From NCBI RefSeq assembly GCF_043555835.1, contig NZ_JBIGHV010000013.1:1-64000 (forward strand): DNA of 64,000 nt. Direction: 5' to 3'. This stretch comes from Pelomonas parva (lineage in GTDB: Bacteria; Pseudomonadota; Gammaproteobacteria; Burkholderiales; Burkholderiaceae_C). Positions 26,378 to 35,285 of this stretch are shown here, in pieces. The position numbers and the translations under genes were made by a program. The notes under the pieces are model-generated. The model made no database searches. It was not told the origin of the DNA and saw only the letters and a list, made by a program, of their open reading frames with translations. Position 1 is the first letter of the stretch, and every line of letters starts with the position of its first letter.

Positions 26378-28243
26378 ATGGCGTTGACGCCGTTGACTTT
26401 CGGCATACAGGCGCGCCTGACGGCTGGCATTGCGCTGGTGGCCAGCCTGCTCGTGCTGGCGGTTGGCTGGACGTGGACGGCCTACGAGGAAGAGGAGCTG
26501 GTGAAGGCGTTGCGCCAGCGCGAGGCGCGCATGGCCGGCCTCATCGAGCGCGGCTTCGCCGGGCCGATCTGGAACCTCGACCATGTCGCCATCGAGAACC
26601 TGCTCGACGCCGTCATGGCCGACCCCGAGGTGCATGCCATCGAATTGCAGGGCCTGGGCCTGCGCAACGGCATGGCTAAACGCGAGCGCGACCACCCCGC
26701 CAGCGGGCCGCTGAAGCGCGAGTTCGTCATCAACCACCAGGCGGCGGCCGATGCGCCCGGCGCCCAGGTGGCCACGGCCGTGCTGACCTTCACGCGCGAC
26801 CTCGTCGACGAGCAGGTGCGCCGCACGCGGGTGTTCGTTGTGCAGATGCTGGCGGTGGTCGTCGTCGGCATCGTCATCGCCAGCTCGCTGCTGGTGCACT
26901 GGCTGGTGCGCCGCCCGGTGGCGCGGTTAGGGGCGCTGGCCCAGCGCGTCGCCAAGGGCGACCTGGGCGCGCAGGAGACGGTCGAGCGCGATGACGAGAT
27001 CGGCGAGCTGACGATGCGCTTCAACGCCATGAGCCTGAAGCTGCGCAGCGCGGCCGACCAGGTGCAGCTCACCGCCCAGGGCCTGCGCGCCAGCGAGGCG
27101 CGCTACCGCAGCCTGTTCGAGAACGCGACCGAGGGCATCTTCCAGGCCGACGCCCATGGCCGCGTGCTGAGCATGAACCAGGCACTGACCCAGATGCTGG
27201 GCCTGGGCACGCAGAGCCCGGTGGGCCGGCGGCTGCGCGAGGTGGCCGGCATTGAACGCGACCAGATGCTGCGCGTGGCCGCCGTCATGAACGAGCAGGG
27301 CAAGATCCAGCAGGCCCAGCTGCAGCTGCGCGCCAAGGGCAGCCGGCCGCTGTGGGTGGAGCTGAGCGCGCACTGGGTGGAGGCCGAGGGCGGCCGGCGG
27401 CGCATCGAGGGCATGGTCAGCGACATCTCGCTGCGCCGCCAGGCCGAGGCCGAGCTGACGCGCCACCGCGACCACCTGGAGGAGCTCGTCGCCGAGCGCA
27501 CGGCCGAGCTGCAGGAGGCCAAGGCGCGGGCCGAGGCGGCCAACTTCGCCAAGGGCCGCTTCCTGGCGACGATGAGCCACGAGTTCCGCACACCGCTGAA
27601 CGCCATCCTCGGCTTCACGCAGCTGATGCAGATGGACATGGCCATGCCGCCGGCGCAGCAGACGCGGCTGCAGCTGATGCGCGACTCCGGGCTGCACCTG
27701 CTGGAGTTGATCAACGACGTGCTGGACATGGCCAGCATCGAGGCCGGCAAGGTGTCGCTGAAGCTGGCCGCCGCCGACGTGCGCGCGCTGCTGGACATGG
27801 CCTGCGACAGCGTGCGGCTGCGTGCCGAGCAGAAGGGCCTCACGTTCACCGTCGACATCGATGCGGGGCTGCCTGCCCGGGCGCTGGTGGACGGCCAGCG
27901 GCTGCGCCAGGTGCTGCTCAACCTGCTGTCCAACGCCGTCAAGTTCACCGACAGCGGCACGGTCGCGCTGGCCGCACGCATCGTTGAGCCGCCTCAGGGC
28001 GGCCAGGTGCGCTTGCGCTTCGAGGTGACGGACAGCGGCATCGGCATGACGCCGGCCCAGCAGGCGCGGCTGTTCCAGGCCTTCGAGCAGGTGTCCGACG
28101 CGTCGCGCCACCTCGGCGGCACGGGGCTGGGCCTGTCCATCAGCCAGCAGCTGGTGCGGCTGATGGGCAGCCAGATCCTGGTGCAGAGCACGGCGGGACA
28201 AGGGAGCAGCTTTGCTTTTGAGCTGCGGGTGGCGTTGGCTTGA
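26378..28243 (+). CDS. HAMP-PAS sensor histidine kinase (orphan)
   Basis: Membrane kinase of 621 residues from the ATG at 26378, chosen for the GGGGAGGAGAG just upstream. It has a first membrane segment (about 13-30), a periplasmic sensor (about 31-150), a second membrane segment (VVQMLAVVVVGIVIASSLLV), a HAMP domain, a PAS domain (YRSLFENATEGIFQADAHG) and a coiled linker. HisKA is FLATMSHEFRTPLNAILGF with the phospho-His, and the ATPase domain has NLLSNAVKFT, VTDSGIGM and GGTGLGLSIS. It has no receiver domain and no regulator next to it, so its partner is elsewhere. An inverted repeat follows the stop. The 246 bp before the start contain only a GC-rich 6-bp hairpin at 26178-26192. Confidence 0.92.
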   Translation: MALTPLTFGIQARLTAGIALVASLLVLAVGWTWTAYEEEELVKALRQREARMAGLIERGFAGPIWNLDHVAIENLLDAVMADPEVHAIELQGLGLRNGMAKRERDHPASGPLKREFVINHQAAADAPGAQVATAVLTFTRDLVDEQVRRTRVFVVQMLAVVVVGIVIASSLLVHWLVRRPVARLGALAQRVAKGDLGAQETVERDDEIGELTMRFNAMSLKLRSAADQVQLTAQGLRASEARYRSLFENATEGIFQADAHGRVLSMNQALTQMLGLGTQSPVGRRLREVAGIERDQMLRVAAVMNEQGKIQQAQLQLRAKGSRPLWVELSAHWVEAEGGRRRIEGMVSDISLRRQAEAELTRHRDHLEELVAERTAELQEAKARAEAANFAKGRFLATMSHEFRTPLNAILGFTQLMQMDMAMPPAQQTRLQLMRDSGLHLLELINDVLDMASIEAGKVSLKLAAADVRALLDMACDSVRLRAEQKGLTFTVDIDAGLPARALVDGQRLRQVLLNLLSNAVKFTDSGTVALAARIVEPPQGGQVRLRFEVTDSGIGMTPAQQARLFQAFEQVSDASRHLGGTGLGLSISQQLVRLMGSQILVQSTAGQGSSFAFELRVALA

Positions 28244-28253
28244 AATGAAAAGG

Positions 28254-28327
28254 CAACCACAGAGGCACAGAGGCACAGAGGAAATGCATACAGGCTGCTT
28301 CTCCGTGCCTCTGTGCCTCTGTGGTTG
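28254..28327. repeat. 27-bp inverted repeat built from GGCACAGA units
   Basis: The left arm at 28254-28280 and right arm at 28301-28327 pair at 26 of 27 positions around a 20-base loop. Each arm holds the short tandem AGAGGCACAGAGGCAC. The composition (low GC, purine-rich arm) differs sharply from the surrounding coding DNA. It sits between the sensor kinase stop and the AEC permease start 9 bp later. A terminator or a mobile repeat cassette are both possible. Confidence 0.75.
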
Positions 28328-28336
28328 CATTTCTGC

Positions 28337-29329
28337 ATGACCTGGGCGATTGCGGCCAAGCTGATTGCGATCCTCGTGGCCGTGGCCATCGGCTGGGCCG
28401 TCGGCCGCATGCGCTGGCTGGGCGGCGGCGAGGTGGGCGGCGACAGTGACCCGGCCCGCGTGCTGGCCAATGCGGCCTTCTACATCTTCGTGCCCGCGCT
28501 GCTGTTTCGCACCACCGCGCGGCTGGACACGGCGGCGCTGCCCTGGGCCTTCCTGGCCGCTTTCTTCGTGCCGTCCATGGCGCTGATCGCGCTGCTCTAT
28601 GTGTGGCAGCGCTGGCGCCGCCAGCCCGACGAGAACGTCGTCAACCCCAGCGTCAAGGCCATCACGGCCGGCTTCGGCAACACGCTGCAGGTGGGCCTGC
28701 CGGTGGCGGCGGGCGTGTTCGGCGAGCAAGGCCTGGCCATCCACATCGCCGTGGTCAGCCTGCATGCGCTGTGCATCCTGACGATGCTGACCCTGCTCGT
28801 CGAGCTGGACCTGGCCCGCGAGCGCGCCTCGGGCGACCTCGTCGGCACGCTGCTGCAGACGGTGCGCAACACCGTCATCCACCCGGTCGTGCTGCCGGTG
28901 CTGGCCGGCCTGGCCTGGAACGCGACGGACCTGGCGCTGCCCGCCGTGGCCGACGAGGCGCTGCAGACGCTGGGCACGGCCGTGGTGCCGCTGTGCCTGA
29001 CGCTGATCGGCATGTCGCTGGCCTACTACGGCTGGCCGCGCACCTGGCGGGGCCTGGCCGGGCTGGTGGTCACCAAGCTGCTGTTGATGCCGGCGGTCGT
29101 GCTGGTCGTGGCGCACTGGGGCTTGGGCCTGACGGGCATGCCGCTGGCCGTCATCGTCATGATCGCCGCCCTGCCCACCGGCTCCAACGCGCTGATCTTT
29201 GCCCAGCGCTACCGGGCGCTGGAGGCCGAGGTCACGGCGGCGACGGTCGTCTCGACGGGCCTTTACGTTGCTGCCGCGCCGTTGTGGCTGTCGTTGCTGG
29301 CCTGGATTTCTCCCTGGGCCAGCCCCTGA
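28337..29329 (+). CDS. AEC-family permease
   Basis: Inner-membrane transporter of 330 residues of the auxin efflux carrier family, with about ten hydrophobic segments in two halves. I chose the ATG at 28337 because an earlier GTG lies inside the inverted repeat. Family-like segments are LANAAFYIFVPALLFRTTA near the N-terminus, ITAGFGNTLQVGLPVAAGVF in the first half and ALPTGSNALIFAQRYRALE in the second. Bacterial homologues export or import dicarboxylates and related acids; the substrate is not deducible. It stands between the sensor kinase and the peptidase without overlap. Confidence 0.88.
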   Translation: MTWAIAAKLIAILVAVAIGWAVGRMRWLGGGEVGGDSDPARVLANAAFYIFVPALLFRTTARLDTAALPWAFLAAFFVPSMALIALLYVWQRWRRQPDENVVNPSVKAITAGFGNTLQVGLPVAAGVFGEQGLAIHIAVVSLHALCILTMLTLLVELDLARERASGDLVGTLLQTVRNTVIHPVVLPVLAGLAWNATDLALPAVADEALQTLGTAVVPLCLTLIGMSLAYYGWPRTWRGLAGLVVTKLLLMPAVVLVVAHWGLGLTGMPLAVIVMIAALPTGSNALIFAQRYRALEAEVTAATVVSTGLYVAAAPLWLSLLAWISPWASP

Positions 29330-29396
29330 CTCCTGGCACTTCTGTCGGGTGGCCGCGCCGCTGCCCAATCACCGCATCGCCCACAAGGACTGACGC

Positions 29397-32207
29397 ATGA
29401 ATGCTCCCGCCCGCCTGATCAGCCAGTTAGCCCTGGCCGGCCTCCTTGCTGCAGCGCTGCCGGCCGCGGCCGCGCCGGCGCAGGGCGCCGTCAGCACCGA
29501 GGCCGGCCAGGTCGCGATCCGCCACGAGAAGTTCACGCTGGCCAACGGCTTCGAGGTCATCCTGGTGGAAGACCGCCGCCTGCCGCTGGTGGCCTTCAAC
29601 CTGTGGGTGCATGCCGGCCCGCGCAACGAGACGAAGGGTCAGACCGGCTTCGCGCACCTGTTCGAGCACCTCGTGTTCGCGGGAAGTAAGCACATCCCGC
29701 GCGGCGAGTTCGACAAATACGTCGACGCCGCCGGCGGCACCGATGCCAATGGCTCCACCAACTTCGACCGCACCAACTACTACTTCACGCTGCCCTCCAA
29801 CGAGCTGGAGAAAGGCCTGTGGCTGAAGGCCGACATGCTGGGCTGGATGATCGACGAGGTCGACTCCGTGGCGCTGGCCAACCAGCAGGACGTGGTGCGC
29901 AACGAGCGCCGCCAGAGCGCCGAGAACCAGCCCTACGGCATCGTCGAGGAGGCCAAGTACCAGGCGCTCTACCCCGAGGGCCATCCCTACCGCGCGGTCG
30001 TCATCGGCTCGCATGCCGACATCCAGAGCATCCGGCTCAAGGACGTGAAGGACTTCGCCCGCACCTATTACCGGCCCAACAACGCGACGCTGGTGCTGGC
30101 CGGCGACTTCGACCCCAAGCAGGCCAGGGCGCTGGTGCAGAAGTACTTCGGCACGTTGAAGGCCGGCCCGAAACCGCCTGAGGTGCGCGTGGCCACGCCG
30201 GAGATCACCAAGGAGCGCCGCCTCATCGTGACCGACCGCATCGAGCTGAGCCGGCTCAGCCTGGCCTGGCACACGCCGGCCATGTTCGCGGCGGGCGACG
30301 CGGCGCTGGACATCGCTGCCCATGTGCTGGGCGGCGGCAAGGCGAGCCGGCTCTACGGCCTGTTGGTGCGCGACAAACAGCTCGCGCAGAGCGTGGATGT
30401 GGCGCAGGAGTCGCAGTCGCTCAGCTCGGTCTTCGGCATCGACGTGGTCGCCCGGCCAGGTGCCTCGCTGGAGGCCATCGAGGCGCTGGTCGACGCCGAG
30501 CTGGCCAAGCTGGCCGCGACACCACCCACCGAGGCCGAACTCGTCCAGGCGCGTGCCGTCATCCAGACGCAGTTGCTGCAGCGCATGGAGAAGGTCGGCG
30601 AGCTGGCCGACCTCGTCAACCACTACAACCAGATGGCCGGCGACCCGGGTTTCGTTGGCAAGGACTTGGCGCGTTATGCCCAGCTGACACCCGCCGCCGT
30701 CAGCGCGGCCGTGGCGCAGTGGCTGGCCAAGGAGCGCCGCGTCGTCGTGCAGGCGCTGCCGGGCGAGCAGGTGCTGCCGCCCGAGGTGCCCACGCCGCCG
30801 ATGCCGACGAAGGCCGCCAAGGGTGAGCGCGAATCGCTGAACGCGCCCGAGCCCTGGCGCAACAAGCCGCCCGCCGCCGCCAAGGCCAAGCCGTTGACGC
30901 TGCCCGCTGCGCAGAGCTTCACGCTGGCCAACGGGCTGACCGTCATCCACTCGCCCAAGGCCGGCCTGCCGCTGGTCATTGCCAGCCTGGTGCTGCGCGC
31001 AGGCCAGGCCGTCAACCCGGCCGACAAGCCGGGCCTGGCCGGCTTCACCGCCGCCATGCTGCCCGAGGGCACCACCACGCGCAGCGCGCAGCAGATCGCC
31101 GAGAGCGTCGCGGCGCTAGGCGCGACGCTGACCGCCCAGGCCGGCAGCGAGGAGGCGCGGCTGGATTTCTCCGGCCTCAAGGCCAGTACCCGCGACGGCC
31201 TGGCGCTGCTGGCCGACGTGGTGCTGCGCCCCGCCTTCGCCACGCCCGAGATAGCGCGGCTCAAGGCCCAGCGCCTGGCCGCGCTGGCGCAGCAACGCGA
31301 GCAGGCACCGCTGCTGGCCAATGCCGTCGGCAACCGTGTGACCTATGGCGCCGGCCACCCGCTGGCCGAGAACGCGCTGGGCACCGAGGCCAGCATCCAG
31401 GCCGTCGACTCGGCCGCGCTGCGCGGCTTCTGGCAGGCGCATTACCGGCCCGAGCGCGCGGCCCTCGTCGTCGCCGGGGACCTGAGCGAGGCCGAGCTGC
31501 GCGCCCTCGTCGAGCCGCTGTTTGGCGGCTGGAAGGGCGAGGGCGCGGCACCCGTCGTCGTGCCGCTGCCAGCAGCCAAGCCCATCGCCGCGCGCACCGT
31601 CGTCGTCGACAAGCCCGGCGCACCGCAGACGGCGCTGGCTATCGTCGCGCCCGGCCCCTTCGCCGCCGCGCCGGATGCGGCAGCCATCAAGGTGATGAAC
31701 GCCGCGTTGGGCGGCCTGTTCACGTCACGCATCAACAACCAGCTGCGCGAGGTCAAGGGCTACACCTACGGCGCCTTCTCCGGCTACGCGATGGGCCGCG
31801 AGCGCGGCCAGTTCGGCATCCGCGGCAGCGTGCGCACCGACGTGACCGGCGCGGCGCTGGTCGACATCTGGAAGGAGATAGCAGGCATGCGCGCCAAGCC
31901 CATGGGCGCCGCCGAACTGAACCGCGTGCGCAACGCGCAGCTGCTGTCGCTGCCGGGGCTGTTCGACACCAACGGCGCCGTCGTGGCCGGCTATGCGGGC
32001 AACTGGGCGGCGGGCCTGCCGTTGAGCGCCATCACGGACCTGCCGAAGAAGTACGCCGCCGTCACGTCGGCCACGGCGCTGAAGGCGGCCAAAGAGCACC
32101 TGGACCCGGCCCAGCTCATCGTCGTGGCGGTGGGCGACAAGGCCAAGGTGGTGCCGCAGCTTGAGGCTATTGGCCGCAAGCCGGAGTCGATGTCAGCCGG
32201 GCAGTGA
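29397..32207 (+). CDS. Two-domain M16 zinc peptidase
   Basis: Exported protein of 936 residues with a signal peptide (LISQLALAGLLAAALPAAAA). The first M16 module has the inverted zinc motif FAHLFEHLVFAG (His87, Glu90, His91) and the distal Glu in VVRNERRQSAENQ (Glu170). A second M16 module (about 500-900) lacks the HxxEH motif, reading LAGFTAAMLPEG at that place, so it is the inactive partner half. The active plus inactive fusion matches periplasmic PqqL-like peptidases. It degrades peptides or processes exported proteins; the substrate is unknown. Its 3' end overlaps the convergent ParA gene by 15 bp. Confidence 0.93.
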   Translation: MNAPARLISQLALAGLLAAALPAAAAPAQGAVSTEAGQVAIRHEKFTLANGFEVILVEDRRLPLVAFNLWVHAGPRNETKGQTGFAHLFEHLVFAGSKHIPRGEFDKYVDAAGGTDANGSTNFDRTNYYFTLPSNELEKGLWLKADMLGWMIDEVDSVALANQQDVVRNERRQSAENQPYGIVEEAKYQALYPEGHPYRAVVIGSHADIQSIRLKDVKDFARTYYRPNNATLVLAGDFDPKQARALVQKYFGTLKAGPKPPEVRVATPEITKERRLIVTDRIELSRLSLAWHTPAMFAAGDAALDIAAHVLGGGKASRLYGLLVRDKQLAQSVDVAQESQSLSSVFGIDVVARPGASLEAIEALVDAELAKLAATPPTEAELVQARAVIQTQLLQRMEKVGELADLVNHYNQMAGDPGFVGKDLARYAQLTPAAVSAAVAQWLAKERRVVVQALPGEQVLPPEVPTPPMPTKAAKGERESLNAPEPWRNKPPAAAKAKPLTLPAAQSFTLANGLTVIHSPKAGLPLVIASLVLRAGQAVNPADKPGLAGFTAAMLPEGTTTRSAQQIAESVAALGATLTAQAGSEEARLDFSGLKASTRDGLALLADVVLRPAFATPEIARLKAQRLAALAQQREQAPLLANAVGNRVTYGAGHPLAENALGTEASIQAVDSAALRGFWQAHYRPERAALVVAGDLSEAELRALVEPLFGGWKGEGAAPVVVPLPAAKPIAARTVVVDKPGAPQTALAIVAPGPFAAAPDAAAIKVMNAALGGLFTSRINNQLREVKGYTYGAFSGYAMGRERGQFGIRGSVRTDVTGAALVDIWKEIAGMRAKPMGAAELNRVRNAQLLSLPGLFDTNGAVVAGYAGNWAAGLPLSAITDLPKKYAAVTSATALKAAKEHLDPAQLIVVAVGDKAKVVPQLEAIGRKPESMSAGQ

Positions 32208-32960
32208 TTCGTAGAGCGCCACCAGCTCCTGCGTGAGCTTGTGGCGCGGGTCCAGGTGGATCATGGGCCTGCTCAGCTCGTGCGATTCCTTGACCTTGAC
32301 GCTGGCCGACAGGAAGGGCTGCAGCACCGGCAGGCCCTCGTCGATCAACTCCTGCACGACGCGCTGCGGCAGCGACGCGCGGGCCTGGAACTGGTTGACG
32401 ACGATGCCTTCGACGCTCAGCTCGGGCGCATGGTCGGCGCGGATCTCGTCCACCGCCTCCAGCAGCCCGTACAGCGCGCGGCGCGAGAAGTCGTCGCAGT
32501 CGAACGGGATCAGGCAGCCCTGCGACGCGATCAGCGCCGAGCGCGTGTAGAAGTTCAGCGCGGGCGGTGTGTCGATCCAGATCTCGTCGTAGACCTCGTC
32601 CAGCTGCTGCAACGCGTCGCGCAGCTTGTAGATCTTGTAGCGGCTCTCCAGCTTGCCGTGCAGCTCGTCCAGCTCCGCGCTGGCGGCCATCACGTGCAGG
32701 TTCTCCCAGGGCGTCTCGCTGATGAACTCGCTGTTGTCGTGCTCGCGCACGCTGAACTTCAGCGTCTGCGCGAAGAACTCTGCCGAGCCGGTGCGCTCGT
32801 CGTCCGCCGCGTCACCCAGCAAGTAGCGCGTCGTGTTGCCCTGGCAGTCCAGGTCGATGACCAGCACGCGCCGACCCTGCGCCGCGGCAATCGCCGCCAG
32901 GTTGCTCGTGATCGTGGACTTGCCCACGCCGCCCTTCTGGTTGAACACGACTCGCCGCAT
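32193..32960 (-). CDS. ParA-family ATPase (orphan)
   Basis: Soluble P-loop ATPase of 255 residues. The deviant Walker A is FNQKGGVGKSTITSNLA (about residues 6-22, with the signature Lys), followed by VLVIDLDCQGNTTRYLL (Walker A') and DEIWIDTPPALNFYTRSAL (Walker B). It belongs to the ParA/MinD/Soj class that moves or positions DNA or protein cargo. There is no ParB-like gene beside it and no visible cluster of parS-like sites, so cargo is unknown. The next gene in the same direction is not coupled. A chromosomal single-copy Soj would normally neighbour gidA/gidB, which are not here. Confidence 0.88.
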   Translation of the reverse strand: MRRVVFNQKGGVGKSTITSNLAAIAAAQGRRVLVIDLDCQGNTTRYLLGDAADDERTGSAEFFAQTLKFSVREHDNSEFISETPWENLHVMAASAELDELHGKLESRYKIYKLRDALQQLDEVYDEIWIDTPPALNFYTRSALIASQGCLIPFDCDDFSRRALYGLLEAVDEIRADHAPELSVEGIVVNQFQARASLPQRVVQELIDEGLPVLQPFLSASVKVKESHELSRPMIHLDPRHKLTQELVALYESLPG

Positions 32961-33005
32961 CGCCGATACCTCCTGTGGATGCGGCGATTGTGCACTGCAG
33001 CAAAG

Positions 33006-33335
33006 TCAGTCGGCGCGCGCGTCCCTCAGCGGGTGGGGAATGCCGCCATCGCCATAGCTGCGCACCACCTCGGCGATGACGACCTGGTAGCCCTTGAGCC
33101 AGCGCGCCTGGGCCTGCTTGGCCTCGCGGTGGGTCGGGTGGCTCATCAACTGCTGCAGCGCTTCCATCGAGTCCCAGTAGTAGACGTTGGAGATCAGGCC
33201 GGTGTTGGCGTTCTCCCAGGCCTCTTCGCCAAGGTAGCCGGGGATGGCGCGGGCGACCTGCGCGATGCGGTCGTCCAGCGCGTGGAACTCGGCGTCGTAG
33301 TCGCCGGCGGCAAACGTGAAGGTGGACGTGAACAT
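33006..33335 (-). CDS. Small ABM-fold (dimeric alpha-beta barrel) protein
   Basis: Protein of 109 residues resembling the antibiotic-biosynthesis-monooxygenase superfamily: MFTSTFTFAAGDYDAEFHAL at the N-terminus, IPGYLGEEAWENANTGLISN, then YWDSMEALQQLMSHPTHREA, which is the usual order of strands and helices with the heme/quinone-facing pocket. The ATG shares a base with the stop of the preceding radical SAM gene (TGATG), so the two are translationally coupled and probably act together. The family includes monooxygenases and heme-binding proteins; the catalytic role here is unknown. Confidence 0.78.
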   Translation of the reverse strand: MFTSTFTFAAGDYDAEFHALDDRIAQVARAIPGYLGEEAWENANTGLISNVYYWDSMEALQQLMSHPTHREAKQAQARWLKGYQVVIAEVVRSYGDGGIPHPLRDARAD

Positions 33336-35242
33336 CAGCGCAGTGTCGTGAGGGCCCGCTCGACGAAATGCCTCGGCACCGTCGTCTTCGGCACCCGGAC
33401 CGGGAACCAACTGCGGATGTCGCTGTCCACGCCGATGCCGTGCATGAAGTTGTAGAGACCCTTCTTCAGCCCCTGGCCCAGGCCGTCGTGGTCGGTGGGC
33501 GTGGGGTCGATGAAGGCGATGTCGTTCTTCGCAAATCGGCCTGGCGGCAGCGGTTGCAAAGTGACGCCGTACTCCGCCGGGTTCAGCCCCACCGGCGAAT
33601 GCACGGTGCAGGCAAAGCGGTGGAAGAAGCCGCTGTGGATGCAGCCGTTCTCGAACAGCTGGCGCACATACTCCAGCGCGTCCACCGTGTCCTGCGTCGT
33701 CTGTGTCGGGAAGCCATACATCAGGTAGGCATGCACCAGCACGCCGGCGTCAGAGAACGCCTTGGTCACGCGGGCCACCTGCTCGACGGAGACGCCCTTC
33801 TTCATCAGCTTGAGCAGCCGGTCCGACGCCACCTCCAGCCCGCCCGAGATGGCGATGCAGCCGCTGTCGGCCAGCAGCTGGCATAGCTCGGGCGTGAAGG
33901 TTTTTTCAAAGCGGATGTTGCCCCACCAGCTGATGGCAACGCCGCGTCGGATCAGCTCCTCAGCGAGAGCCTTCAGCGCCTTGGGTGGCGCTGCCTCGTC
34001 GACGAAGTGGAAGCCCGTCTGCCCCGTCTCCTTGACGATGGCCTCGATGCGGTCCACCAGCACCTCGGCAGAGGCCGCCTCGTAGCGCGAGATGTAGTCC
34101 AGGCTGACGTCGCAGAAGCTGCACTTCTTCCAGTAGCAGCCATGCGCCACGGTCAGCTTGTTCCAGCGCCCGTCGCTCCACAGCCGGTTCATCGGGTTGA
34201 GCATGTCCAGCAGCGACAGGTAGCGGTCCAGCGGCAGGCCATCCCAGGTCGGCGTACCGACGTCGTCGAAGGGAACGTCGGGTTCGACAAAGTTGGTGTA
34301 CCTGACCTCGCCGGCGTCGCGCCAGAAGGTGCGCACGAGGCGCGTCTTCGAGCGCTTTCCGGCGACCTGCTCCAGCAGCGCCAGCAGCGGCCGCTCGCCG
34401 GCATCGAGCGTCACGTAGTCCACGAAGTCGAAGACGCGCGGCTCGGCCAGTTCGCGCAGCTCGGTGTTGGCGTAGCCGCCGCCCAGCACGACCACGACAT
34501 TCGGCCGCGCCGCCTTGACCGTCTGCGCGATGCGCAGCGCCGCGTAGACCGAGCCGGGGAAGGGCACGGACAGCAGCACCACGTCGGGCTGGTGCTCGTC
34601 CAGCGCCGCCAGCGTGAGCCGCTGCAGCGTCGTGTCGACGAGGTTGGGTGGTGCAGCGAGTGCCGTCGCGAGCGGGTCGAAATGCGCCTGCGCGGCGGCC
34701 AGCGATTCGGCATAGCGGACGAACTCGAAGCGCTCATCCACCGCGTCGCGCAGCACGTCGGCCAGGTCGTTCAGGAACAGCGTCGCCAGGTGCCGTGCGC
34801 GATCCTGCAGGCCCAGCGCGCCGAACGCCCAGGCGAGCGGGTCGCCACCGTCCTCGTCGACATAGTTGTCCAGCGAGGCAAACCGCGCGCCCTCGGGCAG
34901 GAAGGCGCGTGTGTTGATGCGGTGCGCCACCGTCGGGTCGCGCCCTTGCAGGAAGGCGATGACGCGCGGCGTGGCGGCTGCAATCGCGGTGAACTCGGCG
35001 GCGAACCAGGCGGTCTGCGGTGTGCGCTTCGCGTCGGGCAGGGCCTGGACGGCTTCGTGCAACTGCGTGAGGCCGTCGCGCGAGAACAGTTCCAGCACCA
35101 GCGCCAATGCCAGGTCGACCTGGCGTGCGTCGACACCGCGCGAGCGCAGGAAGCCGGTCAGGTAGGCGGTGGACGGGTAGGGCGTGTTCAGCTGCGTCAT
35201 CGGCGGGATGACGGCGAGCACGCGGGGAGACAACGAGGACAT
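33335..35242 (-). CDS. B12-binding-type radical SAM protein, CX4CX2C cluster
   Basis: Protein of 635 residues. The N-terminal half (about 1-300) has a cobalamin-binding-domain-like Rossmann pattern (VLAVIPPMTQLNTPYPSTAY, VVVLGGGYANTELRELAE). The radical SAM core begins near 370 with HGCYWKKCSFCDVSLDYI. The three cysteines are spaced CX4CX2C, one residue more than the classical CX3CX2C. Later core motifs include ISGGLEVASDRLLKLMKKG and YLMYGFPTQTTQDTVD. I chose the ATG at 35242; a longer frame starts inside the REP-like palindrome. The substrate is unknown. A small ABM-fold protein is coupled downstream, suggesting a two-step modification. Confidence 0.88.
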   Translation of the reverse strand: MSSLSPRVLAVIPPMTQLNTPYPSTAYLTGFLRSRGVDARQVDLALALVLELFSRDGLTQLHEAVQALPDAKRTPQTAWFAAEFTAIAAATPRVIAFLQGRDPTVAHRINTRAFLPEGARFASLDNYVDEDGGDPLAWAFGALGLQDRARHLATLFLNDLADVLRDAVDERFEFVRYAESLAAAQAHFDPLATALAAPPNLVDTTLQRLTLAALDEHQPDVVLLSVPFPGSVYAALRIAQTVKAARPNVVVVLGGGYANTELRELAEPRVFDFVDYVTLDAGERPLLALLEQVAGKRSKTRLVRTFWRDAGEVRYTNFVEPDVPFDDVGTPTWDGLPLDRYLSLLDMLNPMNRLWSDGRWNKLTVAHGCYWKKCSFCDVSLDYISRYEAASAEVLVDRIEAIVKETGQTGFHFVDEAAPPKALKALAEELIRRGVAISWWGNIRFEKTFTPELCQLLADSGCIAISGGLEVASDRLLKLMKKGVSVEQVARVTKAFSDAGVLVHAYLMYGFPTQTTQDTVDALEYVRQLFENGCIHSGFFHRFACTVHSPVGLNPAEYGVTLQPLPPGRFAKNDIAFIDPTPTDHDGLGQGLKKGLYNFMHGIGVDSDIRSWFPVRVPKTTVPRHFVERALTTLR

Positions 35243-35257
35243 GGCCCGAATTGTCGC

Positions 35258-35285
35258 GGTAGGGCGGGTCATGACCCGCCCTACC
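35258..35285. repeat. Perfect 28-bp REP-like palindrome
   Basis: The 28 bases are exactly self-complementary, with the half-site GGTAGGGCGGGTCA. It lies between the end of the binding-protein-like gene (whose TAG stop is at 35283-35281, inside the palindrome on the minus strand) and the start of the radical SAM gene. Same family as the elements at 8039, 19187 and 36313. It could form a strong hairpin in the transcript of either strand. Confidence 0.75.

Noticed and set aside
28313..28336. An earlier GTG start for the AEC permease
   Set aside because: It lies inside the inverted repeat arm; the ATG at 28337 gives the normal start of the family.
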